Shown here: positions 1-14,400 of the stretch, piece after piece | Position numbering within the stretch: position 1 is the first letter of the stretch | Layout: each line of letters begins with the position of its first letter | Assembly (NCBI GenBank): GCA_030762175.1 | Contig: JAUJEO010000021.1 | Coordinates: 372,001 to 436,000 of the forward strand | Reading direction: 5' to 3' | Source: Metallyticus violacea | Taxonomy: Eukaryota; Arthropoda; Insecta; Mantodea; Metallyticidae | DNA: 64,000 nt | Made by a program: the position numbers and the translations under genes | Notes under the pieces: generated by a model | What the model saw: the letters and a program-made list of their open reading frames with translations, nothing else | Told to the model about the DNA's origin: nothing | The model's database searches: none

Positions 1-3000
1 CTTCGTTAGAATCACTTTTTTTCCGTTGTTATTTGAGATAACTGGTTCTCTTTCATTATAATAGTTTGATAACCTCAGAAAAGAATATTATGCGCAAAGA
101 ATCTCGAAAAGAAAAAAGTTTTTTTTCGAAGTTAGAAACTTCGTTTGAATCACTTTTTTTCCGTTCTTATTTGAGATAACTGGTTCTCCTTCATTATACC
201 AGTTTGATAGCCTCAGTAAAGCATATTGTGCGCAAAGAATCTCGAAAAGAAAAAAAATTTTTTTCGAAGATCGGAAACTTCTTTAGAATCACATTTTTTC
301 GTTTTTATTTGAGATAACTGGTTCTCTTTCATTATACTAGTTTGATAGCCTCAGTAAAGCATATTATGCGCAAAGAATCTCGAAAAGAAAAAAAATTTTT
401 AGAAGTTTGGAAACTTCGTTAGAATCACTTTTTTTCCGTTCTTATTTGAGATAACAGGTTCTCTTTCATTATACTAGTTTGATAGCCTCAGTAAGGCATA
501 TTATGCGCAAAGAATCTGGAAAAGAAAAAAAAATTTTTTCGAAGTTTGGAAACTTCGTTAGAATCACTTATTTTCCGTTCTTATTTGAGATAACTGGTTC
601 TCTTTCATTATACTAGTTTGATAACCTCAGAAAAGCATATTATGCGCAAAGAATCTCGAAAAGAAAAAAGTTTTTTTTCGAAGTTTGGAAACTTCGTTTG
701 AATATCTTTTCTTCCGTTCTTATTTGAGATAACTGGTTCTCTTTCATTATACTAGTTTGATAGCCTCAGTAGAGCATATTATGCGCAAAGAATCTCGAAA
801 AGAAAAAAATTTTTTTCGAAGTTAGGAAACTTCGTTACAATCACTTTTTTTCCGTTCTTATTTGAGATAACTGGTTCTCTTTCATTATACTAGTTTGATA
901 GCCTCACAAAAGCATATTATGCACAAAGAATCTCGAAAAGAAAAAAAATTTTTTTCGAAGTTAGGAAACTTCGTTAGAATCACTTTTTTTCCGTTCTTAT
1001 TTGAGATAACTGGTTCTCTTTCATTATACTAGTTTGATAGCCTCAGTAAAGCATATTATGCACAAAGAATCTCGAAAAGAAAAAAATTTTTTTTCGAAGT
1101 TTGGAAACTTCGTTTGAATCACTTTTTTTCCGTTCTTATTTGAGATAACTGGTTCTCTTTCATTATACTAGTTTTATAGCCTCAGTAAAGGATATTATGC
1201 ACAAAGAATCTCGAAAAGAAAAAAAATTTTTTTCGAAGTTTGGAAACTTCGTCAGAATCACTTTTTTTCCGTTCTTATTTGAGATAACTGGTTCTCTTTC
1301 ATTATACTAGTTTGATAGCCTCAGTAAAGCATATTATGCGCAAAGACTCTGGAAAAGAAAAAAAAATTTTTTCGAAGTTTGGAAACTTCGTTAGAATCAC
1401 TTTTTTTTCCGTTCTTATTTGAGATAACTGGTTCTCTTTCATTATACTAGTTTGATAGCCTCAGAAAAGCATATTATGCGCAAAGAATCTCGAAAAGATA
1501 AAAGTTTTTTTTCGAAGTTTGGAAACTTCGTTTGAATAACTTTTTTTCCGTTCTTATTTGAGATAACTGGTTCTCTTTCATTATACTATTTTGATAGCCT
1601 AAGAAAAGCATATTATGCGCAAAGAATCTCGAAAAGAAAAAAATTTTTTTTCGAAGTTTGGAAACTTCGTTAGAATCACTTTTTTTCCGTTCTTATTTGA
1701 GATAACTGGTTCTCTTTCATTATACTAGTTTGATAGCCTCAGAAAAGCATATTATGCGCAAAGAATCTCGAAAAGAAAAAAAATTTTTTTCGAAGTTTGG
1801 AAACTTCGTTAGAATCACTTTTTTTTCCGTTCTTATTTGAGATAACTGGTTCTCTTTCATTATACTAGTTTGATAGCCTCAGAAAAGCATATTATGCACA
1901 AAGAATCTCGAAAAGAAAAAAATTTTTTTTCGAAGTTTGGAAACTTCTTTAGAATCACTTTTTTTCCGTTTTTATTTGAGATATCTGGTTCTCTTTCATT
2001 ATACTAGTTTGATAGCCTTAGAAAACCATATTATGCGCAAAGAATCTCGAAAAGAAAAAAATTTTTTTTCGAAGTTTGGAAACTTCTTTAGAATCACTTT
2101 TTTTCCGTTCTTATTTGAGATAACTGGTTCTCTTTCATTATACTAGTTTGATAGCCTCAGTAAAGCATATTATGCACAAAGAATCTGGAAGAGAAAAAAA
2201 ATTTTTTTCGAAGTTTGGAAACTTCATTGGAATCACTTTTTTTCCGTTCCTATTTGAGATAACTGGTTCTCTTTCATTATACTAGTTTGATAGCCTCAGT
2301 AAAGCATATTATGCGCAAAGAATCTGGAAAAGAAAAAAAATTTTTTTCGAAGTTTGGAAACTTCGTTAGAATCACTTTTTTTCCGTTCTTATTTGAGATA
2401 ACTGGTTCTCTTTCATTATACTAGTTTGATTGCCTCAGAAAAGCATATTATGCACAAAGAATCTCGAAAAGAAAAAAAATTTTTTTCGAAGTTAGGAAAC
2501 TTCGTTAGAATCACTTTTTTTCCGTTCTTCTTTGAGATAACTGGTTCTCTTTCATTATACTAGTTTGATAGCCTCAGCAAAGCATATTATGCACAAAGAA
2601 TCTCGAAAAGAAAAAAAAATTTTTTCGAAGTTTCGAAATTTTGTTTGAATCAATTTTTTTCCGTTCTTATTTGAGATAACTGGTTCTCTTTCATTATACT
2701 AGTTTGATAGCCTCAATAAAGCATATTATGCACAAAGAATCTCGAAAATAAAAAAATTTTTTTAGAACTTTGGAAACTTCGTTAGAATCACTTTTTTTCC
2801 TTTCTTATTTGAGATAACTGGTTCTCTTTCATTATACTAGTTTGATAGCCTCAGAAAACCATATTATGCGCAAAGAATCTCGAAAAGAAAAAAAAATTTT
2901 TTCGAAGTTTGGAAACGTCGTTTGAATCACTTTTTTCCGTTCTTATTTGAGATAACTGGTTCTCTTTCATTATAGTAGTTTGATAGCCTCAGAAAAGCAT

Positions 3001-5469
3001 ATTATGCGCAATGAATCTCGAAATGAAAAAAATTTTTTTTCGAAGTTTGGAAACTTCATTAGAATCACTTTTTTTCCGTTCTTATTTGAGATAACTGGTT
3101 CTCTTTCATTATACTAGTTTGATAGCCTCAGTAAAGCATATTATGCGCAAAGAATCTGGAAAAGAAAAAAAATTTTTTTCGAAGTTTGGAAACTTCGTTA
3201 GAATCACTTTTTTTCCGTTCTAATTTGAGATAACTGGTTCTCTTTCATTATACTAGTTTGATAGCCTCAGTAAAGCATATTATGTGCAAAGAATCTCGAA
3301 AAAAAAAAAAAATTTTTTTCGAAGTTTGGAAACTTCGTTAGTATCACTTTTTTTCCGTTCTTATTTTAGATAACTGGTTCTCTTTCATTATACTAATTTG
3401 ATAGCCTCAGTAAAGCATATTATGCGCAAAGAATCTCGAAAAGAAAAAATTTTTTTTTCGAAGTTTGGAAACTTCATTAGAATCACTTTTTTTCCGTTCT
3501 TATTTGAGATAACTGGTTCTCTTACTTTATACTAGTTTGATAGCCTCAGAAAAGCATATTATGCGCAAAGAATCTCGAAAAGATAAAAGTTTTTTTTCGA
3601 AGTTTGGAAACTTCGTTTGAATAACTTTTTTTCGGTTCTTATTTGAGATAACTGGTTCTCTTTCATTATACTAGTTTGATAGCCTGAGAAAAGCATATTA
3701 TGCGCAAAGAATCTCGAAAAGAAAAAATTTTTTTTTCGAAGTTTGGAAACTTCGTTAGAATCACTTTTTTTCCGTTCTTATTTGAGATAACTGGTTCTCT
3801 TTCATTATACTAGTTTGATAGCCTTAGGAAAGTATATTATGCGCAAAGAATCTCGAAAAGAAAAAAAATTTTTTTCGAAGTTTGGAAACTTCGTTAGAAT
3901 CACTTTTTTTCCGTTCCTATTTGAAATAACTGGTTCTCTTTCATTATACTAGTTTGATAGCCTCAGAAAATCATATTATGCGCAAAGAATTTCGAAAAAA
4001 AAAAAATTTTTTCGACGTTTGGAAACTTTGTTAGAATCACTTTTTTTCCGTTCTTATTTGAGATAACTGGTTCTCTTTCATTATACTATTTTGATAGCCT
4101 CAGAAAAGCATATTATGCACAAAGAATCTCGAAAAGAAAAAAAATTTTTTTCGAAGTTTGGAAACTTTTTTAGAATCACTTTTTTTCCGTTTTTATTTGA
4201 GATATCTGGTTCTCTTTCATTATACTAGTTTGATAGCCTCAGAAAACCATATTATGCGCAAAGAATCTCGAAAAGAAAAAATTTTTTTTTCGAAGTTTGG
4301 AAACTTCTTTAGAATCACTTTTTTTCCGTTCTTATTTGAGATTACTGGTTCTCTTTCATTATACTAATTAGATAGCATCAGAAAAGCATATTACGCGCAA
4401 AGAATCTCGAAAATAAAAAAAATTTTTTAGAACTTTGGAAACTTCGTTAGAATCACTTTTTTTCCGTTCTTATTTGAGATAACTGGTTCTCTTTCATTAT
4501 ACTAGTTTGATAGCCTCAGAAAAGCATATTATGCGCAAAGAATCTCGAAAAGAAAAAAATTTTTGTTCGAAGTTCAGAAACTTCATTAGAATCACTTTTT
4601 TTCCGTTCTTATTTGAGATAACTGGTTCTCTTTCATTATACTAGTTTGATAGCCTCAGTAAAGCATATTATGCGCAAAGAATCTCGAAAAGAAAAAAATT
4701 TTTGTTCGAAGTTTGGAAACTTCATTAGAATCACTTTTTTTCCGTTCTTATTTGAGATAACTGGTTCTCTTTCATTATACTAGTTTGATAGCCTCAGTAA
4801 AGCATATTATGCGCAAAGAATCTGGAAAAGAAAAGAAATTTTTTTCGAAGATTGGAAACTTCGTTAGAATCACTTTTTTTCCGTTCTTATTTGAGATAAC
4901 TGGTTCTCCTTCATTATACTAGTTTGATAGCCTCAGTAAAGCATATTATGCGCAAAGAATCTGGAAAAGAAAAAAAATTTTTTTCGAAGTTTGGAAACTT
5001 CGTTAGAATCACTTTTTTTCCGTTCTTATTTGAGATAACTGGTTCTCTTTCATTATACTAGTTTGATAGCCTCAAAAAAGCATATTTTGCGCAAAGAATC
5101 TCGAAAAGAAAAAAGTTTTTTTTCGAAGTTTGGAAACTTCGTTTGAATAATTTTTATTCCGTTCTTATTTGAGATAACTGGTTCTCTTTCATTATACTAG
5201 TTTGATAGCCTCAGAAAAGCATATTATGCGCAAAGAATCTCGAAAAGAAAAACTTTTTTTTTCGAAGTTTGGAAACTTCGTTAGAATCACTTTTTTTCCG
5301 TTCTTATTTGAAATAACTGAATCTTTTTGATTATACTAGTTTGATAGCCTCAGAAAATTATATTATGCGCAAAGAATCTCGAAAAGAAAAAAATTTTTTT
5401 TCGATGTTTGGAAACTTTGTTAGAATCACTTTTTTTCCGTTCTTATTTCAGATAAATGGTTCTCTTTCA
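1..5469 (+). repeat. HOR family A, left segment (partial copies)
   Basis: This holds about 39 monomers. The stretch from about 1,937 to 5,469 aligns with 6,655 to 10,190 at an offset of 4,718-4,721 bp. Several whole-monomer gains and losses cancel out: for example, one CTGGAAAAG monomer near 2,300-2,440 is absent at the corresponding place near 6,900. The first 3.5 kb instead matches 26,282-29,770. A landmark ATACCAG monomer with a GTGCGC variant lies at 196-235 and recurs at 26,297. Nothing other than satellite is present. Confidence 0.85.
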
Positions 5470-8400
5470 TTATACTAGTTTGATAGCCTCAGAAAAGCAT
5501 ATTATGCACAAAGAATCTCGAAAAGAAAAAAAATTTTTTTCGAAGTTTGGAAACTTCGTTAGAATCACTTTTTTTCCGTTCTTATTTGAGATAACTGGTT
5601 CTCCTTCATTATACCAGTTGATAGCCTCAGTAAAGCATATTATGCGCAAAGAATCTCGAAAAGAAAAAAAATTTTTTTCGAAGTTTGGAAACTTCGTTAG
5701 AATCACTTTTTTGCGTTTTTATTTGTGATAACTGGTTCTCTTTCATTATACTAGTTTGATAGCCTCAGTAAAGCATACTATGCGCAAAGAATCTGGAAAA
5801 GAAAAAAAATTTTTTTCGAAGTTTGGAAACTTTTTTAGAATCACTTTTTTTCCGTTCTTATTTGAGATAACAGGTTCTCTTTCATTATACTAGTTTGATA
5901 GCCTCAGTAAGGCATATTATGGGCAAAGAATCTGGAAAAGATAAAAGTTTTTTTTCGAAGTTTGGAAACTTCGTTTTAATATATTTTTTTCCGTTCTTAT
6001 TTGAGATAACTGGTTCTCTTTCATTATACTAGTTTGATAGCCTCAGTAAAGCATATTATGCGCAAAGAATCTCGAAAAGAAAAAAAAATTTTTTCGAAGT
6101 TTGGAAACGTCGTTTGAATCACTTTTTTCCGTTCTTATTTGAGATTACTAGTTCTCTTTCATTATAGTAGTTTGATAGCCTCAGAAAAGCATATTATGCA
6201 CAAAGAATCTCGAAAAGAAAAAAAAATTTTTTCGAAGTTTGGAAACTTCGTTTGAATCACTTTTTTTCCGTTCTTATTTGAGATAACTGGTTCTCTTTCA
6301 TTATACTAGTTTGATAGCCTCAGAAAAGCATATTATGCGCAAAGAATCTCGAAAAGAAAAAAAATTTTTTTCGTAATTTCGAAACGTCGTTTGAATCACT
6401 TTATTCCGTTCTTATTTGGGATTACTGGTTCTCTTTCATTATAGTAGCTTGATACCCTCAGAAAAGCATATTATGCACAAAGAATCTCGAAAAGAAAAAA
6501 AATTTTTTTCGAAGTTAGGAAACTTCGTTAGAATCACTTTTTTTCCGTTCTTATTTGAGATAACTGGTTCTCTTTCATTATACTAGTTTGATAGCCTCAG
6601 AAAAGCATATTATGCACAAAGAATCTCGAAAAGAAAAAAAATTTTTTTCGAAGTTTGGAAACTTCTTTAGAATCACTTTTTTTCCGTTTTTATTTGAGAT
6701 ATCTGGTTCTCTTTCATTATACTAGTTTGATAGCCTTAGAAAACCATATTATGCGCAAAGAATCTCGAAAAGAAAAAAATTTTTTTTCGAAGTTTGGAAA
6801 CTTCTTTAGAAACACTTTTTTTCCGTTCTTATTTGAGATAACTGGTTCTCTTTCATTATACTAGTTTGATAGCCTCAGTAAAGCATATTATGCACAAAGA
6901 ATCTGGAAGAGAAAAAAATTTTTTTCGAAGTTTGGAAACTTCATTGGAATCACTTTTTTTCCGTTCCTATTTGAGATAACTGGTTCTCTTTCATTATACT
7001 AGTTTGATTGCCTCAGAAAAGCATATTATGCACAAAGAATCTCGAAAAGAAAAAAAAATTTTTTCGAAGTTAGGAAACTATGTTAGAATCACTTTTTTTC
7101 CGTTCTTCTTTGAGATAACTGGTTCTCTTTCATTATAGTAGTTTGATAGCCTCAGAAAAGCATATTATTCGCAATGAATCTCGAAATGAAAAAAATTTTT
7201 TTTCGAAGTTTGGAAACTTCATTAGAATCACTTTTTTTCCGTTCTTATTTGAGATAACTGGTTCTCTTTCATTATACTAGTTTGATAGCCTCAGTAAAGC
7301 ATATTATGCGCAAAGAATCTGGAAAAGAAAAAAAATTTTTTTCGAAGTTTGGAAACTTCGTTAGAATCACTTTTTTTCCGTTCTAATTTGAGATAACTGG
7401 TTCTCTTTCATTATACTAGTTTGATAGCCTCAGTAAAGCATATTATGTGCAAAGAATCTCGAAAAAAAAAAAAATTTTTTTCGAAGTTTGGAAACTTCGT
7501 TAGTATCACTTTTTTTCCGTTCTTATTTTAGATAACTGGTTCTCTTTCATTATACTAATTTGATAGCCTCAGTAAAGCATATTATGCGCAAAGAATCTCG
7601 AAAAGAAAAAATTTTTTTTTCGAAGTTTGGAAACTTCATTAGAATCACTTTTTTTCCGTTCTTATTTGAGATAACTGGTTCTCTTTCATTATACTAGTTT
7701 GATAGCCTCAGTAAAGCATATTATGCGCAAAGAATCTCGAAAACAAAAAAATTTTTTTTCGAAGTTTGGAAACTTAGTTTGAATCACTTTTTTTCAATTC
7801 TTATTTGAGATAACTGGTTCTCTTTCATTATACTAGTTTGATAGCCTCAGTAAAGCATATTATGCACAAAGAATCTGGAAAAGAAAAAAAATTTTTTTCG
7901 AAGTTTGGAAACTTCATTAGAATCACTTTTTTTCCGTTCTTATTTGAGATAACTGGTTCTCTTTCAGTATACTAGTTTGATAGCCTCAGTAAAGCATATT
8001 ATGCGCAAAGAATCTGGAAAAGAAAAAAGTTTTTTTTCGAAGTTTGGAAACTTCGTTAGAATCACTTTTTTTCCGTTCTTATTTTAGATAACTGGTTCTC
8101 TTTCATTATACTAATTTGATAGCCTCAGTAAAGCATATTATGCGCAAAGAATCTCGAAATGAAAAAAAATTTTTTTCGAAGTTTGAAAACGTCGTTAGAA
8201 TCACTTTTTTTCCGTTCTTATTTGAGATAACTGGTTCTCTTTCTTTATACTAGTTTGATAGCCTCAGAAAAGCATATTATGCGCAAAGAATCTCGAAAAG
8301 ATAAAAGTTTTTTTTCGAAGTTTGGAAACTTCGTTTGAATAACTTTTTTTCGGTTCTTATTTGAGATAACTGGTTCTCTTTCATTATACTAGTTTGATAG

Positions 8401-11400
8401 CCTCAGAAAAGCATATTTTGCGCAAAGAATCTCGAAAAGAAAAAATTTTTTTTTCGAAGTTTGGAAACTTCGTTAGAATCACTTTTTTTCCGTTCTTATT
8501 TGAGATAACTGGTTCTCTTTCATTATACTAGTTTGATAGCCTTAGAAAAGCATATTATGCGCAAAGAATCTCGAAAAGAAAAAAAATTTTTTTCGAAGTT
8601 TGGAAACTTCGTTAGAATCACTTTTTTTCCGTTCCTATTTGAAATAACTGGTTCTCTTTCATTATACTAGTTTGATAGCCTCAGAAAATCATATTATGCG
8701 CAAAGAATTTCGAAAAGAAAAAAAATTTTTTTCGACGTTTGGAAACTTTGTTAGAATCACTTTTTTTCCGTTCTTATTTGAGATAACTGGTTCTCTTTCA
8801 TTATACTAGTTTGATAGCCTCAGAAAAGCATATTATGCACAAAGAATCTCGAAAAGAAAAAAAATTTTTTTCGAAGTTTGGAAACTTTTTTAGAATCACT
8901 TTTTTTCCGTTTTTATTTGAGATATCAGGTTCTCTTTCATTATACTAGTTTGATAGCCTCAGAAAACCATATTATGCGCAAAGAATCTCGAAAAGAAAAA
9001 AATTTTTTTTCGAAGTTTGGAAACTTCTTTAGAATCACTTTTTTTCCGTTCTTATTTGAGATTACTGGCTCTCTTTCATTATACTAATTAGATAGCATCA
9101 GAAAAGCATATTACGCGCAAAGAATCTCGAAAATAAAAAAAATTTTTTAGAACTTTGGAAACTTCGTTAGAATCACTTTTTTTCCGTTCTTATTTGAGAT
9201 AACTGGTTCTCTTTCATTATACTAGTTTGATAGCCTCAGAAAAGCATATTATGCGCAAAGAATCTCGAAAAGAAAAAAATTTTTGTTCGAAGTTCAGAAA
9301 CTTCATTAGAATCACTTTTTTTCCGTTCTTATTTGAGATAACTGGTTCTCTTTCATTATACTAGTTTGATAGCCTCAGTAAAGCATATTATGCGCAAAGA
9401 ATCTCGAAAAGAAAAAAATTTTTGTTCGAAGTTTGGAAACTTCATTAGAATCACTTTTTTTCCGTTCTTATTTGAGATAACTGGTTCTCTTTCATTATAC
9501 TAGTTTGACAGCCTCAGTAAAGCATATTATGCGCAAAGAATCTGGAAAAGAAAAGAAATTTTTTTCGAAGTTTGGAAACTTCGTTAGAATCACTTTTTTT
9601 CCGTTCTTATTTGAGATAACTGGTTCTCTTTCATTATACTAGTTTTCTAGCCTCAGTAAAGCATATTATGCGCAAAGAATCTGGAAAAGAAAAAAAATTT
9701 TTTTCGAAGTTTGGAAACTTCGTTAGAATCACTTTTTTTCCGTTCTTATTTGAGATAACTGGTTCTCTTTCATTATACTAGTTTGATAGCCTCAAAAAAG
9801 CATATTTTGCGCAAAGAATCTCGAAAAGAAAAAAGTTTTTTTTCGAAGTTTGGAAACTTCGTTTGAATAATTTCTATTCCGTTCTTATTTGAGATAACTG
9901 GTTCTCTTTCATTATACTAGTTTGATAGCCTCAGAAAAGCATATTATGCGCAAAGAATCTCGAAAAGAAAAAATTTTTTTTTTGGAAGTTTGGAAACTTC
10001 GTTAGAATCACTTTTTTTCCGTTCTTATTTGAAATAACTGAATCTTTTTGATTATACTAGTTTGATAGCCTCAGAAAATTATATTATGCGCAAAGAATCT
10101 CGAAAAGAAAAAATTTTTTTTTCGATGTTTGGAAACTTTGTTAGAATCACTTTTTTTCCGTTCTTATTTGAGATAAATGGTTCTCTTTCATTATACTAGT
10201 TTGATAGCCTCAGAAAAGCATATTATGCACAAAGAATCTCGAAAAGAAAAAAAATTTTTTTCGAAGTTTGGAAACTTCGTTAGAATCACTTTTTTTCCGT
10301 TCTTATTTGAGATAACTGGTTCTCCTTCATTATACCAGTTGATAGCCTCAGTAAAGCATATTATGCGCAAAGAATCTCGAAAAGAAAAAAAATTTTTTTC
10401 TAAGTTTGGAAACTTCGTTAGAATCACTTTTTTGCGTTTTTATTTGTGATAACTGGTTCTCTTTCATTATACTAGTTTGATAGCCTCAGTAAAGCATACT
10501 ATGCGCAAAGAATCTGGAAAAGAAAAAAAATTTTTTTCGAAGTTTGGAAACTTTTTTAGAATCACTTTTTTTCCGTTCTTATTTGAGATAACAGGTTCTC
10601 TTTCATTATATTAGTTTGATAGCCTCAGTAAGGCATATTATGGGCAAAGAATCTGGAAAAGATAAAATTTTTTTTCGAAGTTTGGAAACTTCGTTTTAAT
10701 ATATTTTTTTCCGTTCTTATTTGATATAACTGGTTCTCTTTCATTATACTAGTTTGATAGCCTCAGTAAAGCATATTATGCGCAAAGAATCTCGAAAAGA
10801 AAAAAAAATTTTTTCGAAGTTTGGAAACGTCGTTTGAATCACTTTTTTCCGTTCTTATTTGAGATTACTAGTTCTCTTTCATTATAGTAGTTTGATAGCC
10901 TCAGAAAAGCATATTATGCGCAAAGAATCTGGAAAAGAAAAAAAATTTTTTTCGAAGTTTGGAAACTTCGTTAGAATCACTTTTTTCCCGTTCTTATTTG
11001 AGATAACTGGTTCTCTTTCATTATACTAGTTTGATAGCCTCAGAAAAGCATATTATGCGCAAAGAATCTCGAAAAGAAAAAATTTTTTTTTCGAAGTTTG
11101 GAAACTTCGTTTGAATAACTTTTTTTCCGTTCTTATTTGAGATAACTGGTTCTCTTTCATTATACTAGTTTGATAGCCTCAGAAAAGCATATTATGCGCA
11201 AAGAATCTCGAAAAGAAAAAATTTTTTTTTCGAAGTTTGGTAACTTCGTTAGAATCACTTTTTTTCCGTTCTTATTTTAGATAACTGGTTCTCTTTCATT
11301 ATACTAGTTCGATAGCCTCAGAAAAGCATATTATGCGCAAAGAATCTCGAAAAGAAAAAAAATTTTTTTCGAAGTTTGGAAACTTCGTTAGAATCACTTT

Positions 11401-11438
11401 TTTTTCCGTTCTTATTTGAAATAACTGGTTCTCTTTCA
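5470..11438 (+). repeat. HOR family A, 5,969-bp tandem copy 1
   Basis: This is the first copy of a 43-monomer direct duplication. Markers at 5,470, 5,611 (ATACCAGTTG, a monomer lacking one T), 6,655 and 8,878 all recur exactly 5,969 bp downstream. Inside the copy the ATACCAGTTG landmark appears again at 10,332, that is 4,721 bp (34 monomers) after 5,611. The older 34-mer period is therefore nested within the younger 43-mer unit. After 5,611 the array follows one monomer order (CAGAAAAG with GCACAAAG at about 6,190). After 10,332 it follows a different order (CTGGAAAAG at about 10,925). Confidence 0.88.
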
Positions 11439-14400
11439 TTATACTAGTTTGATAGCCTCAGAAAAGCATATTATGCACAAAGAATCTCGAAAAGAAAAAA
11501 AATTTTTTTCGAAGTTTGGAAACTTCGTTAGAATCACTTTTTTTCCGTTCTTATTTGAGATAACTGGTTCTCCTTCATTATACCAGTTGATAGCCTCAGT
11601 AAAGCATATTATGCGCAAAGAATCTCGAAAAGAAAAAAAATTTTTTTCGAAGTTTGGAAACTTCGTTAGAATCACTTTTTTGCGTTTTTATTTGTGATAA
11701 CTGGTTCTCTTTCATTATACTAGTTTGATAGCCTCAGTAAAGCATACTATGCGCAAAGAATCTGGAAAAGAAAAAAAATTTTTTTCGAAGTTTGGAAACT
11801 TTTTTAGAATCACTTTTTTTCCGTTCTTATTTGAGATAACAGGTTCTCTTTCATTATACTAGTTTGATAGCCTCAGTAAGGCATATTATGGGCAAAGAAT
11901 CTGGAAAAGATAAAAGTTTTTTTTCGAAGTTTGGAAACTTCGTTTTAATATATTTTTTTCCGTTCTTATTTGAGATAACTGGTTCTCTTTCATTATACTA
12001 GTTTGATAGCCTCAGTAAAGCATATTATGCGCAAAGAATCTCGAAAAGAAAAAAAAATTTTTTCGAAGTTTGGAAACGTCGTTTGAATTACTTTTTTCCG
12101 TTCTTATTTGAGATTACTAGTTCTCTTTCATTATAGTAGTTTGATAGCCTCAGAAAAGCATATTATGCACAAAGAATCTCGAAAAGAAAAAAAAATTTTT
12201 TCGAAGTTTGGAAACTTCGTTTGAATCACTTTTTTTCCGTTCGTATTTGATATAACTGGTTCTCTTTCATTATACTAGTTTGATAGCCTCAGAAAAGCAT
12301 ATTATGCGCAAAGAATCTCGAAAAGAAAAAAAATTTTTTTCGTAATTTCGAAACGTCGTTTGAATCACTTTATTCCGTTCTTATTTGGGATTACTGGTTC
12401 TCTTTCATTATAGTAGCTTGATACCCTCAGAAAAGCATATTATGCACAAAGAATCTCGAAAAGAAAAAAAATTTTTTTCGAAGTTAGGAAACTTCGTTAG
12501 AATCACTTTTTTTCCGTTCTTATTTGAGATAACTGGTTCTCTTTCATTATACTAGTTTGATAGCCTCAGAAAAGCATATTATGCACAAAGAATCTCGAAA
12601 AGAAAAAAAATTTTTTTCGAAGTTTGGAAACTTCTTTAGAATCACTTTTTTTCCGTTTTTATTTGAGATATCTGGTTCTCTTTCATTATACTAGTTTGAT
12701 AGCCTTAGAAAACCATATTATGCGCAAAGAATCTCGAAAAGAAAAAAATTTTTTTTCGAAGTTTGGAAACTTCTTTAGAAACACTTTTTTTCCGTTCTTA
12801 TTTGAGATAACTGGTTCTCTTTCATTATACTAGTTTGATAGCCTCAGTAAAGCATATTATGCACAAAGAATCTGGAAGAGAAAAAAATTTTTTTCGAAGT
12901 TTGGAAACTTCATTGGAATCACTTTTTTTCCGTTCCTATTTGAGATAACTGGTTCTCTTTCATTATACTAGTTTGATTGCCTCAGAAAAGCATATTATGC
13001 ACAAAGAATCTCGAAAAGAAAAAAAAATTTTTTCGAAGTTAGGAAACTTCGTTAGAATCACTTTTTTTCCGTTCTTCTTTGAGATAACTGGTTCTCTTTC
13101 ATTATAGTAGTTTGATAGCCTCAGAAAAGCATATTATGCGCAATGAATCTCGAAATGAAAAAAATTTTTTTTCGAAGTTTGGAAACTTCATTAGAATCAC
13201 TTTTTTTCCGTTCTTATTTGAGATAACTGGTTCTCTTTCATTATACTAGTTTGATAGCCTCAGTAAAGCATATTATGCGCAAAGAATCTGGAGAAGAAAA
13301 AAAATTTTTTTCGAAGTTTGGAAACTTCGTTAGAATCACTTTTTTTCCGTTCTAATTTGAGATAACTGGTTCTCTTTCATTATACTAGTTTGATAGCCTC
13401 AGTAAAGCATATTATGTGCAAAGAATCTCGAAAAAAAAAAAAATTTTTTTCGAAGTTTGGAAACTTCGTTAGTATCACTTTTTTTCCGTTCTTATTTTAG
13501 ATAACTGGTTCTCTTTCATTATACTAATTTGATAGCCTCAGTAAAGCATATTATGCGCAAAGAATCTCGAAAAGAAAAAAATTTTTTTTCGAAGTTTGGA
13601 AACTTCATTAGAATCACTTTTTTTCCGTTCTTATTTGAGATAACTGGTTCTCTTTCATTATACTAGTTTGATAGCCTCAGTAAAGCATATTATGCGCAAA
13701 GAATCTCGAAAACAAAAAAATTTTTTTTCGAAGTTTGGAAACTTAGTTTGAATCACTTTTTTTCAATTCTTATTTGAGATAACTGGTTCTCTTTCATTAT
13801 ACTAGTTTGATAGCCTCAGTAAAGCATATTATGCACAAAGAATCTGGAAAAGAAAAAAAATTTTTTTCGAAGTTTGGAAACTTCATTAGAATCTCTTTTT
13901 TTCCGTTCTTATTTGAGATAACTGGTTCTCTTTCAGTATACTAGTTTGATAGCCTCAGTAAAGCATATTATGCGCAAAGAATCTGGAAAAGAAAAAAGTT
14001 TTTTTTCGAAGTTTGGAAACTTCGTTAGAATCACTTTTTTTCCGTTCTTATTTTAGATAACTGGTTCTCTTTCATTATACTAATTTGATAGCCTCAGTAA
14101 AGCATATTATGCGCAAAGAATCTCGAAATGAAAAAAAATTTTTTTCGAAGTTTGAAAACGTCGTTAGAATCACTTTTTTTCCGTTCTTATTTGAGATAAC
14201 TGGTTCTCTTTCTTTATACTAGTTTGATAGCCTCAGAAAAGCATATTATGCGCAAAGAATCTCGAAAAGATAAAAGTTTTTTTTCGAAGTTTGGAAACTT
14301 CGTTTGAATAACTTTTTTTCGGTTCTTATTTGAGATAACTGGTTCTCTTTCATTATACTAGTTTGATAGCCTCAGAAAAGCATATTTTGCGCAAAGAATC

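Noticed and set aside
5456..5728. Open reading frame of 90 codons, with near-identical ones at 10,177 and 16,146 and a 78-codon frame on the opposite strand
   Set aside because: They are translations of two adjacent monomers and recur wherever the same monomers recur. The 139-bp period rotates the frame each repeat, the A/T block yields only K/F/I runs, and both strands are open at the same place. No domain, ribosome site or promoter is visible.
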